A stretch of 64,000 nt of DNA, taken from Corynebacterium suranareeae (GTDB lineage: Bacteria; Actinomycetota; Actinomycetes; Mycobacteriales; Mycobacteriaceae). This document shows positions 25,981 through 37,909 of this stretch, in pieces. The position numbers and the translations under genes were made by a program. Every line of letters begins with the position of its first letter. The stretch's first letter is position 1. The notes beneath the pieces were generated by a model that did not search any database, had not been told where the DNA came from, and saw only the letters and a program-made list of their open reading frames with translations. The stretch covers positions 1,736,001-1,800,000 of the forward strand of contig NZ_AP017369.1 in NCBI RefSeq assembly GCF_002355155.1, in the 5' to 3' direction.

Positions 25981-26481
25981 TTAAACTGATATCGCTTTTC
26001 GACGCACGGATGCGGCGACAATAACGACCACCACCAGCAGGGTCACGAGGCCCCAAATTAACGATTGACCCCATTCAATATTGCCCACCCCAGATTCCGT
26101 TACATCACGGACTAAAAGTTCTGTACCAAGCACATAGTCAGTAGTACTAAGCAGTTCATGCTGGCCCGCCTCCAGCGATGCCCGAGAATGTACATCACTG
26201 ACAACTGCAGCAGATGCTGGCGCACGGACAATAACGGTGTCTATATCAGTTTCATTAAGCAACTCTTGGGCAATATCCCTCAAATTGGATGTGGGAACAG
26301 GGGTGTCATCCAAAACAACGACACCTAGAGATCCAAAGTCCAAAGCCTGAGCGTCAGAGACTGTATTAATGAGATCCTTTTCCAACGTTGGAAACTGCTC
26401 CCCCGTGTACTGCCCCATAGCAACAGCATCTTCATCAAGGTCCGAAGCAAGCTGTTTGAGGTCTATATTTTCTGGAATCAT
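25981..26481 (-). CDS. Rv1476-family membrane protein
   Basis: A 166-residue protein with an N-terminal soluble domain (FPTLEKDLINTVSDAQ, SLGVVVLDDTPVP, DTVIVRAPASAAVV) resembling TPM-type folds, and one C-terminal membrane helix (SLIWGLVTLLVVVVIVAASV) with a basic tail. It sits between acn and a RipA-like hydrolase exactly as Rv1476 does in M. tuberculosis, which supports the assignment and hints at a cell-wall role. GAAGG precedes the ATG by six bases. Confidence 0.82.
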   Translation of the reverse strand: MIPENIDLKQLASDLDEDAVAMGQYTGEQFPTLEKDLINTVSDAQALDFGSLGVVVLDDTPVPTSNLRDIAQELLNETDIDTVIVRAPASAAVVSDVHSRASLEAGQHELLSTTDYVLGTELLVRDVTESGVGNIEWGQSLIWGLVTLLVVVVIVAASVRRKAISV

Positions 26482-26694
26482 CTAAAACCTTCACTGGTAA
26501 CAGGCCCACTGGCGAGCGTGAACCGACTTGATTAAAACAATGCGGGGGTAAATAAGGGGGTGATATAAAGTCACATTACGCGTCTACCTATTTCGAGCAA
26601 ATTTCACAAAACCGCTGCCTGCAGACATTGAACACGGTAGCAGTGCGGAAAATTCATGACGTTATTGACGCGCTATCAACCCCAAGATTCCCAC

Positions 26695-26720
26695 CAGAAC
26701 GCTTGTACTGTTAGGATAAT
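26695..26720 (+). promoter_or_regulatory. acn promoter with AcnR operator
   Basis: CAGAACGCTTGTACTG at 26695-26710 matches the known AcnR operator (CAGNAC-NNNC/T-GTACTG, described for C. glutamicum). It is followed at once by the -10 region TAGGATAAT (26712-26720). Binding of AcnR here would cover the promoter. From this -10 the transcript would start near 26730, giving a leader of about 115 bases before the acn GTG. Confidence 0.85.
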
Positions 26721-26737
26721 AAAGACGTAGGGTCCTT

Positions 26738-26755
26738 TTCCACATAAATGTGGAA
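26738..26755 (+). promoter_or_regulatory. Hairpin at the 5' end of the acn leader RNA
   Basis: TTCCACAT and ATGTGGAA are perfect 8-bp arms around AA, at the very start of the predicted acn mRNA. It may stabilise the 5' end or act with the following small frame. Confidence 0.55.
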
Positions 26756-26765
26756 TGAGAATCCG

Positions 26766-26822
26766 ATGTTTTTCTCACGCCGGCTCAGCCGAAGCAGACG
26801 CCGTCGCGAAATCTCACCCTAA
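26766..26822 (+). CDS. Possible arginine-rich leader peptide in the acn 5' UTR
   Basis: An ATG at 26766 opens an 18-codon frame ([18 protein letters not shown]) ending in TAA at 26820-26822, 23 bases before the acn GTG. A GGAATGAG ribosome-like site lies 6-13 bases upstream. Seven of 18 residues are arginine, a skew unlikely in random non-coding DNA of this GC content. If translated, it could act as an attenuation-type sensor or couple translation to acn. It is inferred only from the sequence. Confidence 0.4.
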   Translation: MFFSRRLSRSRRRREISP

Positions 26823-26845
26823 AAAAGTTAGAATTGGAGCTCACT

Positions 26846-29665
<2,820 letters not shown>

Positions 29666-29674
29666 TTAGAGACC

Positions 29675-29702
29675 TTTTTGATGTGGTAACCCACATCAAA
29701 AA
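29675..29702. terminator. Palindrome just after acn
   Basis: TTTTTGATGTGG and CCACATCAAAAA form perfect 12-bp arms around TAAC, 9 bases after the acn stop. A-T rich ends on both sides suit termination in either direction. Confidence 0.7.
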
Positions 29703-29717
29703 GTCAGTAGCTAACAC

Positions 29718-29779
29718 AGGGCCCCATCAACTAATTGGCTATGAAGCTTACTTCGTAGCCAATGTGGTGGGGCCCTTTG
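29718..29779 (+). terminator. Strong second hairpin between acn and acnR
   Basis: AGGGCCCCA..ATTGGCTA pairs with TAGCCAAT..TGGGGCCCT, followed by TTT. With the hairpin before it, it should isolate acn from acnR at least partly. Confidence 0.85.
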
Positions 29780-29851
29780 TAATACGCTAAATTTTTCACA
29801 CCCATCCCCTTCCATGCGTGTTTTCACCGCTATTTTTCATAGGAGTACATC

Positions 29852-30418
29852 TTGTCCATAGCGGCAGGCGACAAACCAACAAATAGCCGTCAAGAAATCC
29901 TTGAAGGTGCCCGACGATGCTTCGCTGAGCACGGCTACGAGGGTGCCACGGTACGCCGGTTGGAAGAAGCAACAGGTAAATCCCGCGGAGCGATTTTCCA
30001 CCACTTTGGTGATAAAGAAAACCTGTTTTTAGCTCTCGCCAGGGAAGATGCCGCACGCATGGCAGAGGTGGTGTCTGAAAATGGCCTCGTTGAAGTAATG
30101 CGAGGAATGCTCGAAGACCCTGATCGATACGATTGGATGTCTGTGCGTCTTGAAATCTCCAAGCAGTTGCGCACCGATCCAGTGTTCCGCGCGAAATGGA
30201 TTGATCATCAAAGCGTTCTAGATGAAGCAGTCAGGGTGCGTTTGTCCCGCAATGTGGACAAAGGACAAATGCGCACTGATGTCCCCATCGAAGTGCTGCA
30301 CACCTTCCTGGAGACGGTGCTCGATGGTTTCATCTCCCGTTTGGCTACTGGAGCATCCACAGACGGGCTGTCTGAAGTTTTAGATTTGGTTGAGGGCACC
30401 GTCCGCAAACGGGACTAA
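29852..30418 (+). CDS. acnR: TetR-family repressor of aconitase, AcnR
   Basis: A 188-residue TetR-type regulator. The N-terminal DNA-binding domain (EILEGARRCFAEHGYEGATV, then RRLEEATGKSRGAIFHHFGD) is followed by an all-helical ligand domain with DWMSVRLEISKQLR and a C-terminal dimer helix. In C. glutamicum AcnR represses acn and releases it on binding citrate and Mg2+. The operator is visible at 26695 upstream of acn. The start is a TTG with AGGAG eight bases upstream. The close match to known AcnR leaves little doubt. Confidence 0.97.
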   Translation: MSIAAGDKPTNSRQEILEGARRCFAEHGYEGATVRRLEEATGKSRGAIFHHFGDKENLFLALAREDAARMAEVVSENGLVEVMRGMLEDPDRYDWMSVRLEISKQLRTDPVFRAKWIDHQSVLDEAVRVRLSRNVDKGQMRTDVPIEVLHTFLETVLDGFISRLATGASTDGLSEVLDLVEGTVRKRD

Positions 30419-30466
30419 CCTACCCCTGTTTCACACTTTTAGTACATAAGAACTAGACTAAGCGGT

Positions 30467-31225
30467 ATGGTTTCAGTTCTTTTAGTTCAGCCCCGTCAGG
30501 GAGAAGCAGTCGCAGCAGCTGAGCGACGTGACTTTTTGCAGGCCACCGGCCTTAAACCTCAAGAACTGACCTCTCGAATGCTGGATTCCACTTCATCGAA
30601 AATTGGCAGTTTGGAAGGCTTCGATGGTGTGATTGTAGGCGGAAGCCCCCTCAACGCCACCAACTTTGAATACAGCGATTGGCAACGCCACGTCCACAAA
30701 GAACTCTCTTTGTTAATCAACCATCCGCTGCCGACAATTTTCGTATGCTACGGAAATACATTTTTGACGTTTTATTCCGGTGGTCAGATCGGGCGGAGTC
30801 ATCCTGAGGATTCAGGCGCTACGACCGTCCTGCTAACCGAAGCCGGCCAAAGAGACATTCTCACCCACGATTTGCCTGATAGTTTTACTTCGTTTACCGG
30901 GCATACAGAGAATTCAATCACTGCTGCGCCAGGACATATCGTGCTAGCAACTGGGCCGACCTGCCCCATCCAAATGCTGCGGGCCAATAAAAATACGTGG
31001 TCAGTACAGTTTCACGCTGATATGGATGCAGTCGGGATGAAAAACCGCATGGATTTCTACGCCAATTACGGCTATTTCTCCCCTGAAGATTACGACCGCA
31101 TCGTTGCCGAACTCCCTTCAGTTGACTCCATCTATGCCAATAGGGTGCTCCGCAACTTCGTCGAAGTCTGCGAAGGAACGCGCGTTGCAGACGGCGCGGA
31201 GCACCAACTCGCTGAACTTACTTAA
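30467..31225 (+). CDS. Class I glutamine amidotransferase-like protein
   Basis: A 252-residue GATase1-fold protein. The nucleophile elbow is IFVCYGNTFL (about residue 90), the histidine of the triad lies in WSVQFHADMD, and substrate-shape residues surround ASKIGSLEGFDGVIVGGSP. It resembles the GMP synthase-like solitary amidotransferases whose partner synthase or true substrate is often unknown. An apparent -10 (TAGACT) ends seven bases before the ATG and there is no ribosome site, so the mRNA is probably leaderless. It follows acnR in the same order as in C. glutamicum. It converges with the next gene over eight bases. Confidence 0.88.
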   Translation: MVSVLLVQPRQGEAVAAAERRDFLQATGLKPQELTSRMLDSTSSKIGSLEGFDGVIVGGSPLNATNFEYSDWQRHVHKELSLLINHPLPTIFVCYGNTFLTFYSGGQIGRSHPEDSGATTVLLTEAGQRDILTHDLPDSFTSFTGHTENSITAAPGHIVLATGPTCPIQMLRANKNTWSVQFHADMDAVGMKNRMDFYANYGYFSPEDYDRIVAELPSVDSIYANRVLRNFVEVCEGTRVADGAEHQLAELT

Positions 31226-31883
31226 TTGACGACACGGCCGCGTTGCCGTCCACAAATGGCAGCACCCGCGTTTGAGGGAAATCTCGAACTACGAACTCGG
31301 TGATCACTTCTGCAACAAGAATTCTTGAGGTGCTGCGACCTGCCGCTGCTTCATTGGTATCGGCAATGACCTCAATGCCGTCTACTTCATCAAGCGTTAA
31401 AGCTGCTGGAGCAAGGATTAAGTAATCCAAGTCGGTGGAGCTTAAGTGCTCATCCGCAGCCTTCTTAGATTCTGCATAGGCATAAAAAGAATCAGAAGGA
31501 TCGATAGTGTGCGACGTGGAACCCACATAGCTCACCATAATGTAGCGGGGAGCCTTCTCCCCTAAGCTGGCCGCGCCATCAATCGATGCGATCGCTGCAT
31601 CACGGTCAATGGCGTAGGTGGCGTCTGCACCACTTTTGCCACCGTTGCCGGCACTCCACACCACCACATCGAAGTCTTTGAGCAGTTCAGCCCAATCCTC
31701 CACGCTCAGCGTGGTGACATCACGCTCTAAAGTTGAGGCGCCGAGCGCCTCAATTTCGGCCTGGTGGTCCGGATTGCGGTACATGGAAGTGACCTGGACG
31801 GAGGCGTCGATAAGCATGGGGGTTGCTAGTAAGGCCACCTTGCCGTGGCCGCCAATGAGTAGGACTCGCGTTGAATTAGTCAT
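31218..31883 (-). CDS. NAD(P)-binding Rossmann-fold protein (SDR/epimerase-like)
   Basis: A 221-residue atypical short-chain dehydrogenase-like protein. The dinucleotide loop is LLIGGHGKVALLATPML and the next strand carries DVVVWSAGNGGKSGA. IMVSYVGSTSHTIDP and YAYAESKKAADEHL keep a YxxxK-type motif (Y-A-E-S-K). The C-terminus reads ADTNEAAAGRSTSRILVAEV. Relatives bind NADPH and act as flavin/azo reductases or sense redox; the substrate is not known. The ATG at 31883 has AGGGTGG upstream; the longer frame adds a tail unlike the family. Confidence 0.85.
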   Translation of the reverse strand: MTNSTRVLLIGGHGKVALLATPMLIDASVQVTSMYRNPDHQAEIEALGASTLERDVTTLSVEDWAELLKDFDVVVWSAGNGGKSGADATYAIDRDAAIASIDGAASLGEKAPRYIMVSYVGSTSHTIDPSDSFYAYAESKKAADEHLSSTDLDYLILAPAALTLDEVDGIEVIADTNEAAAGRSTSRILVAEVITEFVVRDFPQTRVLPFVDGNAAVSSIK

Positions 31884-31903
31884 GGGCGCCACCCTAACAG
31901 CGT

Positions 31904-32158
31904 TTATTTTTTCTTGCCGAAAGCCCAGTAGGCCGCAGGTCCGACGCCGTTGAGGAAGGTCAAAAGGAACCACATCCATTTTGGACCTCGGACTTTTTCA
32001 GGCGCGCGGTTCTTGAGAGATACCCAGACAGATACCTTGGTAGCAAATTCGGCAACAACGGCGAAGATCAGGGGAAATCGTAATTCTGTGGGGAGATCCA
32101 ACCAATCAGCGCGTAGTGATTTATAGGTTTTGGATGAGCGATCAAAAAGAGTTGGCAT
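31904..32158 (-). CDS. Small membrane protein with PLDc_N-like domain
   Basis: An 84-residue protein with two hydrophobic helices (LRFPLIFAVVAEFATKVSVW and WMWFLLTFLNGVGPAAYWAF) around a basic loop (KNRAPEKVRGPK). The GPKWMWFLLTFLNGVGPAAY pattern is that of the phospholipase D N-terminal 'PLDc_N' domain found in many stand-alone actinobacterial membrane proteins of unknown role. It ends 20 bases before the Rossmann-fold gene's start and may share its transcript. Confidence 0.72.
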   Translation of the reverse strand: MPTLFDRSSKTYKSLRADWLDLPTELRFPLIFAVVAEFATKVSVWVSLKNRAPEKVRGPKWMWFLLTFLNGVGPAAYWAFGKKK

Positions 32159-32205
32159 ACCTCAAATGATAGACCTAAAGGAGCGTGTCCACGGGTCGTT
32201 GTAGC

Positions 32206-32484
32206 ATGAAACTCATGTTTGCAATCATGACTGTCACAGGGCAGGACCACACCGGAATTATTGCTGCGGTTTCCACCGCGTTGGCGGAGCTAGATGTCAA
32301 TATCCACAATGTCTCTCAAACCATCATGGATCAATGGTTCACCATGATCTTGCACGTTGGATTTGATGAATCCGTCGTGGATATCGCCACTGTTCAAGAA
32401 CGAATGAAACCTGTGGAGAAGGAACAAGGCTTGGTCATCCGCATTCAGTCTGAAGCGCTGTTTAACGCGGTTAATGAGATCTAG
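32206..32484 (+). CDS. ACT domain protein (UPF0237)
   Basis: A 92-residue protein made of a single ACT-type ligand domain ([40 protein letters not shown]). It probably binds a small amino acid or acts as a regulatory subunit for the next gene. The two are a conserved pair (UPF0237 with UPF0210) in many bacteria. The start is uncertain between ATG at 32206 or 32215 and GTG at 32185; the first two fit the family better, though GGAG lies only before the GTG. It is separated from the next gene by 10 bases. Confidence 0.85.
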   Translation: MKLMFAIMTVTGQDHTGIIAAVSTALAELDVNIHNVSQTIMDQWFTMILHVGFDESVVDIATVQERMKPVEKEQGLVIRIQSEALFNAVNEI

Positions 32485-32494
32485 GGAGACACGC

Positions 32495-33883
32495 ATGAGT
32501 GATTTTTCTACATCGGTGGGTTTCAATGACCGTTCGTCGAGGGGAATTCTTGACACTATCGAGATGATTGAAAAATATCGCCTAGATATTCGTACGGTCA
32601 CCATGGGCATCAGTCTGTTGGAATGCGCCAGAGGCTCGATGGAAGAAACCGCTAAGGCTGTTTATGATCGCGTCACCACTCAAGCGGCTTCGCTGGTGGA
32701 AGTTTGTGAAGGAATTGAGCGTGAATTGGGCATCCCCATTGTCAACAAACGCATCTCCGTGACCCCAATTTCCCTCGTTACGGCAGGTTGTGCTGGAGAT
32801 CCCGTTGACGTGGCTCGAGCCTTGGATAAGGCAGCTAAAGATGTCGGAGTGAATTTTATTGGCGGTTACTCAGCGCTAGTAGAAAAAGGCGGAACCACAT
32901 CTGATATTCGCCTGATTCGTTCCATTCCGGAAGCGCTAAGCACGACCGATGTTGTGTGCGGCTCTGTCAATGTGGCGTCTTCTCGCGCGGGTATCAACAT
33001 GAACGCTGTCAATGAGATGGGCAAGGTGATCAAGCAGGCGGCTGAATTAACCAAGGATCGCTCTGCCATTGCGTGTGCAAAGCTGGTGGTCTTTGCCAAT
33101 TCTGTGGGTGATAATCCCTTCATGGCCGGTGCTTTCCACGGCATTGAAGAGCCTGATTGTGGGGTCAGCGTTGGTGTTTCAGGACCAGGTGTAGTTAGCC
33201 GAGCGTTGGGGAACCTTCAAGGTGCCACCCTTGATCAGGTCGCTGAAGAAATCAAGAAGGCTGCCTTTAAGATCACTCGCACAGGGCAACTTGTCGGTGC
33301 AATGGCATCGAAGAGGCTTGGTGTTCCTTTCGGCATCGTGGATCTCTCTTTAGCTCCCACTGCTGAAGTGGGAGACTCCGTGGCAAATATCCTCGAGGTC
33401 ATGGGCCTTGATCAGGTTGGCACACATGGAACTACAGCGGCGCTTGCACTGCTTAACGACGCAGTGAAAAAGGGCGGCATGATGGCCTGTTCACGTGTCG
33501 GTGGTTTGTCTGGATCTTTCATCCCAGTCTCTGAGGACAAAGGTATGATCGACGCAGTTCGTACAGGAGCAATTTCTATTGACAAGCTCGAAGCGATGAC
33601 CGCGATCTGCTCAGTTGGTTTGGATATGATTGCGATCCCTGGCAACACCTCAGCTGAAACTATTTCAGGCATGATCGCAGACGAAGCAGCCATCGGAGTG
33701 ATGAATCATAAGACCACTGCTGTGCGTGTTATCCCTGTTCCTGGAACAAGCCCTGGCGACGAAGTCGACTTTGGTGGCTTGCTTGGCTACGCACCGGTCA
33801 TTCCGGTTAACACGATCGGTAATAATGAGTTCATCCACCGCGGGGGATTCATCCCAGCACCTGTCCACGGATTCAGAAATTAG
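32495..33883 (+). CDS. PFL-like UPF0210 family protein
   Basis: A 462-residue protein of the UPF0210/DUF711 family with a fold related to pyruvate formate-lyase-type enzymes. Conserved blocks visible are [47 protein letters not shown] and [20 protein letters not shown]. The pairing with the preceding ACT gene suggests a regulated enzyme, but the reaction is unknown. The ATG at 32495 has AGGGAGA six bases upstream; the earlier ATG at 32474 overlaps the ACT gene. Confidence 0.9.
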   Translation: MSDFSTSVGFNDRSSRGILDTIEMIEKYRLDIRTVTMGISLLECARGSMEETAKAVYDRVTTQAASLVEVCEGIERELGIPIVNKRISVTPISLVTAGCAGDPVDVARALDKAAKDVGVNFIGGYSALVEKGGTTSDIRLIRSIPEALSTTDVVCGSVNVASSRAGINMNAVNEMGKVIKQAAELTKDRSAIACAKLVVFANSVGDNPFMAGAFHGIEEPDCGVSVGVSGPGVVSRALGNLQGATLDQVAEEIKKAAFKITRTGQLVGAMASKRLGVPFGIVDLSLAPTAEVGDSVANILEVMGLDQVGTHGTTAALALLNDAVKKGGMMACSRVGGLSGSFIPVSEDKGMIDAVRTGAISIDKLEAMTAICSVGLDMIAIPGNTSAETISGMIADEAAIGVMNHKTTAVRVIPVPGTSPGDEVDFGGLLGYAPVIPVNTIGNNEFIHRGGFIPAPVHGFRN

Positions 33884-33991
33884 TATTTTTCTGGGCCTTA
33901 ACCGTTAAGGTGTTGTTCATCTCACCGCAGGTTACGGCCATTTTTCCAGGCGTATCATGGACTCATAAACGTTGAAGCATCTTCTCTCGTT

Positions 33992-36754
33992 ATGACTGCG
34001 AAGAGCTTCCGCCGCGATAGATGTCCCTCAGATCGGTTGGAAAAAAGTGTGGGGCGCGCGGCCGATGATTTGAAAGGTCTGTGTTCGGTGTTGTCCCCAC
34101 TTTCAGCTCCTGCAACTTCCCTACCCTCACACGCATTACCTGCTGCTGACGTTTTAGAAAACCTTAAAAGCCAAGACAGCGGGTTAAGCTCAGTAGAAGC
34201 CTCAAAGCGTTTGGAGGAAAACGGGCGCAACGAGCTGCCCCACACCCCACCTGATACAGTCTGGCAACGGTTATTCCGCCAGGTCAATGACCCAATGATC
34301 TACGTTCTGATCGCCGCTGCGGTGCTTACTGCATTCCTTGGGCACTGGACTGACACGATCGTGATTAGCGCGGTCGTCATCATCAACATGCTGGTCGGGT
34401 TTATCCAGGAGGGCAAAGCGGCGGATGCGTTGGCGTCGATACGCAATATGCTCTCCCCAGAATCGGCCGCGCTGCGCGATGGGGTGTTCCAAAAAATTGA
34501 TGCGTCTGAGCTCGTGCCTGGCGATGTGGTGAAATTAGCTGCTGGCGATAAAGTACCTGCTGACCTGCGGATGCTCACCGCCACTAACCTGCACATTGAG
34601 GAATCTGCGCTTACCGGTGAAGCCGAGGCCGTAGTCAAAAATACCGATCCGGTTGGGGTTGATGCCGGAATCGGCGATCGCAGCTCCATGGCGTTTTCCG
34701 GCACCTTAGTGCTCACAGGCAGTGGCACCGGCGTGGTCACCGCGACCGGTGCAGGCACAGAGATCGGGCGTATCACCACCATGCTTGTCGACGTCGACTC
34801 CGTGGATACCCCATTGACACGATCGATGAGAAAGTTCTCGTCAACCCTAGCTATTGTGTGTGTCTTTTTGGCTATTCTCATGTTGGTAGTCGCGGGCCTA
34901 GCTCATGACACTTCCTTCGAAGAGCTAATCCAATCTGCTATCGGCTTCGCGGTCGCTGCTATTCCAGAAGGTCTACCAGCAGTAATCGCCATCACTCTCG
35001 CTTTAGGTGTGCAGAAGATGGCTGCTCAAAACGCGATCACACGCCGTCTCAATTCGGTAGAAACACTCGGCTCAGTCACCACGATCTGCACGGACAAAAC
35101 AGGCACACTCACCCACAATGAAATGACAGTGCGAGCCCTTGCTACCAGCGCACATCTTTATGATGTCACCGGAACTGGCTATTCCCCCATCGGCGATGTT
35201 TATCTCCACGACGCTGAAAAAGTTTCCGTCCAGGATCACCCAGACCTTTACGCCATGTCCCTGGTAGCAGCCAATGTCAACGACGCAGAAATCTACCAAG
35301 AAGAAGGCTCCTGGAAACTCGCGGGAGAACCCACTGATGGTGGCATCCGCGCATTTGCCATGAAAACCGGCGCTGACACTTTACCTCGTATCGCTGAACT
35401 CCCCTTCGATTCCGCGTACAAATACATGGCCACGCTCCACATCATCGATGGAGAAAACACCATGCTGGTCAAGGGCGCTCCTGATCGTTTACTTGATAGA
35501 AGCACACAAAAACCGCCTGACCGAAAATATTGGGAAGAACTCATTGAGAATCTAGCTTCCCAAGGCCTCCGCGTGCTGGCTGCCGCGTATAAAAAGCTTC
35601 CCGCAAGCACCCAAACAATCACGCCAGCAGACGTTGACCAGGGCGAACTCACCTTCCTTGGTCTCTACGGCATCATGGATCCACCCCGCGAGGAAGTCAT
35701 CGAGGCCATGAAAGTAGTGCAATCGGCAGGTATTCGCGTCCGCATGATCACCGGCGATCACGCCGCCACAGCCCAGGCTATCGCTCGCGAGGTTGGAATC
35801 AACGGCCACAACGTGGTCACCGGTACTGAAATTACTGCAGCCGCAGATGATGAGCTGCGGGGAATCGTCGATAAGGCTGATCTTTTTGTGCGCACCAGCC
35901 CCGAGCATAAGCTGCGCATTGTGCGCGCGCTCCAGGAAAACGGCGAGGTTGCGTCCATGACCGGCGACGGCGTCAACGACGCCCCAGCGCTTAAGCAAGC
36001 CGACGTTGGCGTCGCCATGGGCATCAAGGGCACCGAAGCCACCAAGGACGCGGCCGACATAGTGCTTGCCGACGACAACTTCGCCACGATTGCCAAAGCT
36101 GTGGAAATGGGCCGCACCATCTTTGACAACCTCCGCAAAGCCGTTGTCTTCATGTTGCCCACCAACGGTGCCCAGGGCCTCGTTATTTTCATCGCGATGC
36201 TTCTTGGCTGGGAACTTCCCATCACCGCACTTCAAGTGCTGTGGATCAACCTCATCACCGCGATCACACTATCCCTGGCACTATCTTTCGAGCCAGCAGA
36301 GCCCGGCATTATGGGCCGAAAGCCCAGAAACCCCAAAAGCGGGCTTCTCGACGCCTCCTCCGTCTTCAGAATCGTCTATGTTTCCCTACTCCTAGGCGGA
36401 GCAACGTTCTGGGCGTTCCTGGGAGCGCGCAACGCCGGAATCGACCTCGACACCGCACGCACCATTGCCGTGACAACCCTTGGTATCGGACAAGTGTTTT
36501 ATCTGCTTAATTCTCGATACTTCGAAGTATCAGCACTACGCAAAGAGCTGTTCACCACCAACCCGATCTCCTGGCTGTGCATTACTTTCATGCTTATTCT
36601 GCAACTAGGTTTCGTCTACTTGCCGTTTATGCAAAGTACTTTTGACACCGCTGCACTGGCTCCAAGGGATTGGGTCATGCCTCTGATATTCGGTGTTGTC
36701 ATCTTTGCGATCGTGGAAATCGAGAAATTCTTCAGACGACTCAAAGCGTCTTAA
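33992..36754 (+). CDS. P2-type cation-transporting ATPase
   Basis: A 920-residue P-type ATPase (Ca2+/Na+ type). The N-terminal cation ATPase domain (SSVEASKRLEENGRNELP) is followed by ten membrane helices; IPEGLPAVIAITLALGVQKM forms helix 4 with the P2 motif. Phosphorylation Asp is in CTDKTGTLTHNE (about residue 368), and the hinge reads MTGDGVNDAPALKQADVGVA. It drives export of a cation at ATP cost; the exact ion cannot be read. Residues 1-32 are arginine-rich and atypical; the GTG at 34088, with GAAAGG upstream, is a credible alternative start. It overlaps the convergent DUF1990 gene by four bases. Confidence 0.93.
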   Translation: MTAKSFRRDRCPSDRLEKSVGRAADDLKGLCSVLSPLSAPATSLPSHALPAADVLENLKSQDSGLSSVEASKRLEENGRNELPHTPPDTVWQRLFRQVNDPMIYVLIAAAVLTAFLGHWTDTIVISAVVIINMLVGFIQEGKAADALASIRNMLSPESAALRDGVFQKIDASELVPGDVVKLAAGDKVPADLRMLTATNLHIEESALTGEAEAVVKNTDPVGVDAGIGDRSSMAFSGTLVLTGSGTGVVTATGAGTEIGRITTMLVDVDSVDTPLTRSMRKFSSTLAIVCVFLAILMLVVAGLAHDTSFEELIQSAIGFAVAAIPEGLPAVIAITLALGVQKMAAQNAITRRLNSVETLGSVTTICTDKTGTLTHNEMTVRALATSAHLYDVTGTGYSPIGDVYLHDAEKVSVQDHPDLYAMSLVAANVNDAEIYQEEGSWKLAGEPTDGGIRAFAMKTGADTLPRIAELPFDSAYKYMATLHIIDGENTMLVKGAPDRLLDRSTQKPPDRKYWEELIENLASQGLRVLAAAYKKLPASTQTITPADVDQGELTFLGLYGIMDPPREEVIEAMKVVQSAGIRVRMITGDHAATAQAIAREVGINGHNVVTGTEITAAADDELRGIVDKADLFVRTSPEHKLRIVRALQENGEVASMTGDGVNDAPALKQADVGVAMGIKGTEATKDAADIVLADDNFATIAKAVEMGRTIFDNLRKAVVFMLPTNGAQGLVIFIAMLLGWELPITALQVLWINLITAITLSLALSFEPAEPGIMGRKPRNPKSGLLDASSVFRIVYVSLLLGGATFWAFLGARNAGIDLDTARTIAVTTLGIGQVFYLLNSRYFEVSALRKELFTTNPISWLCITFMLILQLGFVYLPFMQSTFDTAALAPRDWVMPLIFGVVIFAIVEIEKFFRRLKAS

Positions 36755-37242
36755 TATTTCAGCCCTTCAAGGTACTTCTCGGTGATCCTAAGCTGCACCA
36801 ACCTCACCACAGGCTTAGCTAACTTCGACCACCACGTTGCGGGTTTTGAAAATGCCACGATATGAGCAGTGACCTGGCCATTGTCAGTCATCGTGATTTC
36901 AAAGGCCTCTTCCCCACGTTCCACATGCTTCTCAAGGGTGCCGTAGATTAGAACAACACGGTGAGGTTGGCTATCGGACTTGAGGATTTTGCAATAGGAA
37001 CGAATGCCGCAGAATTTAAGCTCCACGATCGAGTCAGATTCAGTCACTGTAATCCCCGCATGACGGTGCGCTTGCCAGGACAACAACTGTTGGACGGCGT
37101 TTTGAAAGCACTCTGCCCCGTTACCAAGCACTAGTTTGCAATCAGTAATTTGCCAACCTTTTGCTGCTGCATAGTTTCCAGCCAAAAGGTCTTCCGATTT
37201 GCCCTGTAGGGATTCCGGATAGCTCAAGAAGGATGTTTCCAC
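36751..37242 (-). CDS. DUF1990-like protein
   Basis: A 163-residue protein. The end (RGEEAFEITMTDNGQVTAHI, AFSKPATWWSKLAKPVVRLV, QLRITEKYL) matches the DUF1990 signature, a START/SRPBCC-like fold found widely in actinobacteria, with unknown ligand. A possible coupling to the P-type ATPase is only positional: the two genes converge and share four bases at their ends. No clear ribosome site precedes the ATG. Confidence 0.75.
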   Translation of the reverse strand: METSFLSYPESLQGKSEDLLAGNYAAAKGWQITDCKLVLGNGAECFQNAVQQLLSWQAHRHAGITVTESDSIVELKFCGIRSYCKILKSDSQPHRVVLIYGTLEKHVERGEEAFEITMTDNGQVTAHIVAFSKPATWWSKLAKPVVRLVQLRITEKYLEGLKY

Positions 37243-37705
37243 CCCTCAAGGGTGCCACATTTCGCAGTTGAGATTCAGAACTGTCATCATATCCAGAGAC
37301 TGTGCCTGCCGATACGGGAAGTCACTAACGACGTAAATGTTTAGGACGTGCTTTTTGAAGTGGCATGAAAACAATCGTGAAGTAGCATCGTGAGCTCCGT
37401 GAAGCACTTCTCATCGCCAGAGTCCACACTTTCTTGTACCATCCCGCCCCCACAGTCGAAATTCTTGAAAAGATTCCCCACCAGTGACCAACTATCAGTT
37501 GTTCACTGGTACTACTCCTTCAAGGTAACCCCTACAGAACCATCCAAGTCTGCATCGGTAGCGCAATTCTGCGTATGTGGTACCGCAAAATTCACTCCTG
37601 GAATCTGAAACTCCGAGCGACCACTTTCTCTTTGTTTAGGAGCGATACCGAAGTTAAGTAACTACTGCAACTACCGCAAGCTTGATCGTATTGTTACCCC
37701 TGCTC
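37243..37705. other. Gene-free stretch
   Basis: 463 bp without a convincing gene. A 72-codon plus-strand frame (37390-37608) has no ribosome site and no family resemblance. No clear hairpin terminator for either neighbour was found. Confidence 0.4.
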
Positions 37706-37909
37706 TTATGCTCGTAAAAAATACCTAGAGTGAGATCGTTTCAGACTTTCTAAAGAATCAGTAGTAACGGTAACAACTTCGACGTCTTTACTTTCCCGAT
37801 TTTGATTACGACGGAAACGCTCATCCGATGCTTCCCTTGGATCGGAAAAGGATGTCACCGATAATTCACCACTCAAGCGATGATATTCAATAACAAAAGA
37901 CGTCATCAT
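37706..37909 (-). CDS. Small protein coupled to the RelA/SpoT-domain gene
   Basis: A 67-residue protein (start MMTSFVIEYHRLSGELSV, then EASDERFRRNQNRES, VEVVTVTTDSLESLKRSHSR). A strong ribosome site GGAAAGG lies four bases before the ATG, and its start overlaps the upstream gene's stop (ATGA), so translation is coupled. The FVIEY...VEVV...SLESLKRSHSRYF pattern appears, from memory, in small actinobacterial proteins of unknown role. It may be the antitoxin or regulator of the RelA/SpoT-domain protein; this is inference from position and size only. Confidence 0.6.
   Translation of the reverse strand: MMTSFVIEYHRLSGELSVTSFSDPREASDERFRRNQNRESKDVEVVTVTTDSLESLKRSHSRYFLRA

Noticed and set aside
36751-36754. 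Four-base overlap of the P-type ATPase and DUF1990 genes as a regulatory device
   Set aside because: Convergent gene ends often overlap slightly by chance; nothing else supports a link.
37390-37608. 72-codon plus-strand frame after the DUF1990 gene
   Set aside because: No ribosome site, no conserved-looking pattern, lies in AT-rich gene-free DNA.
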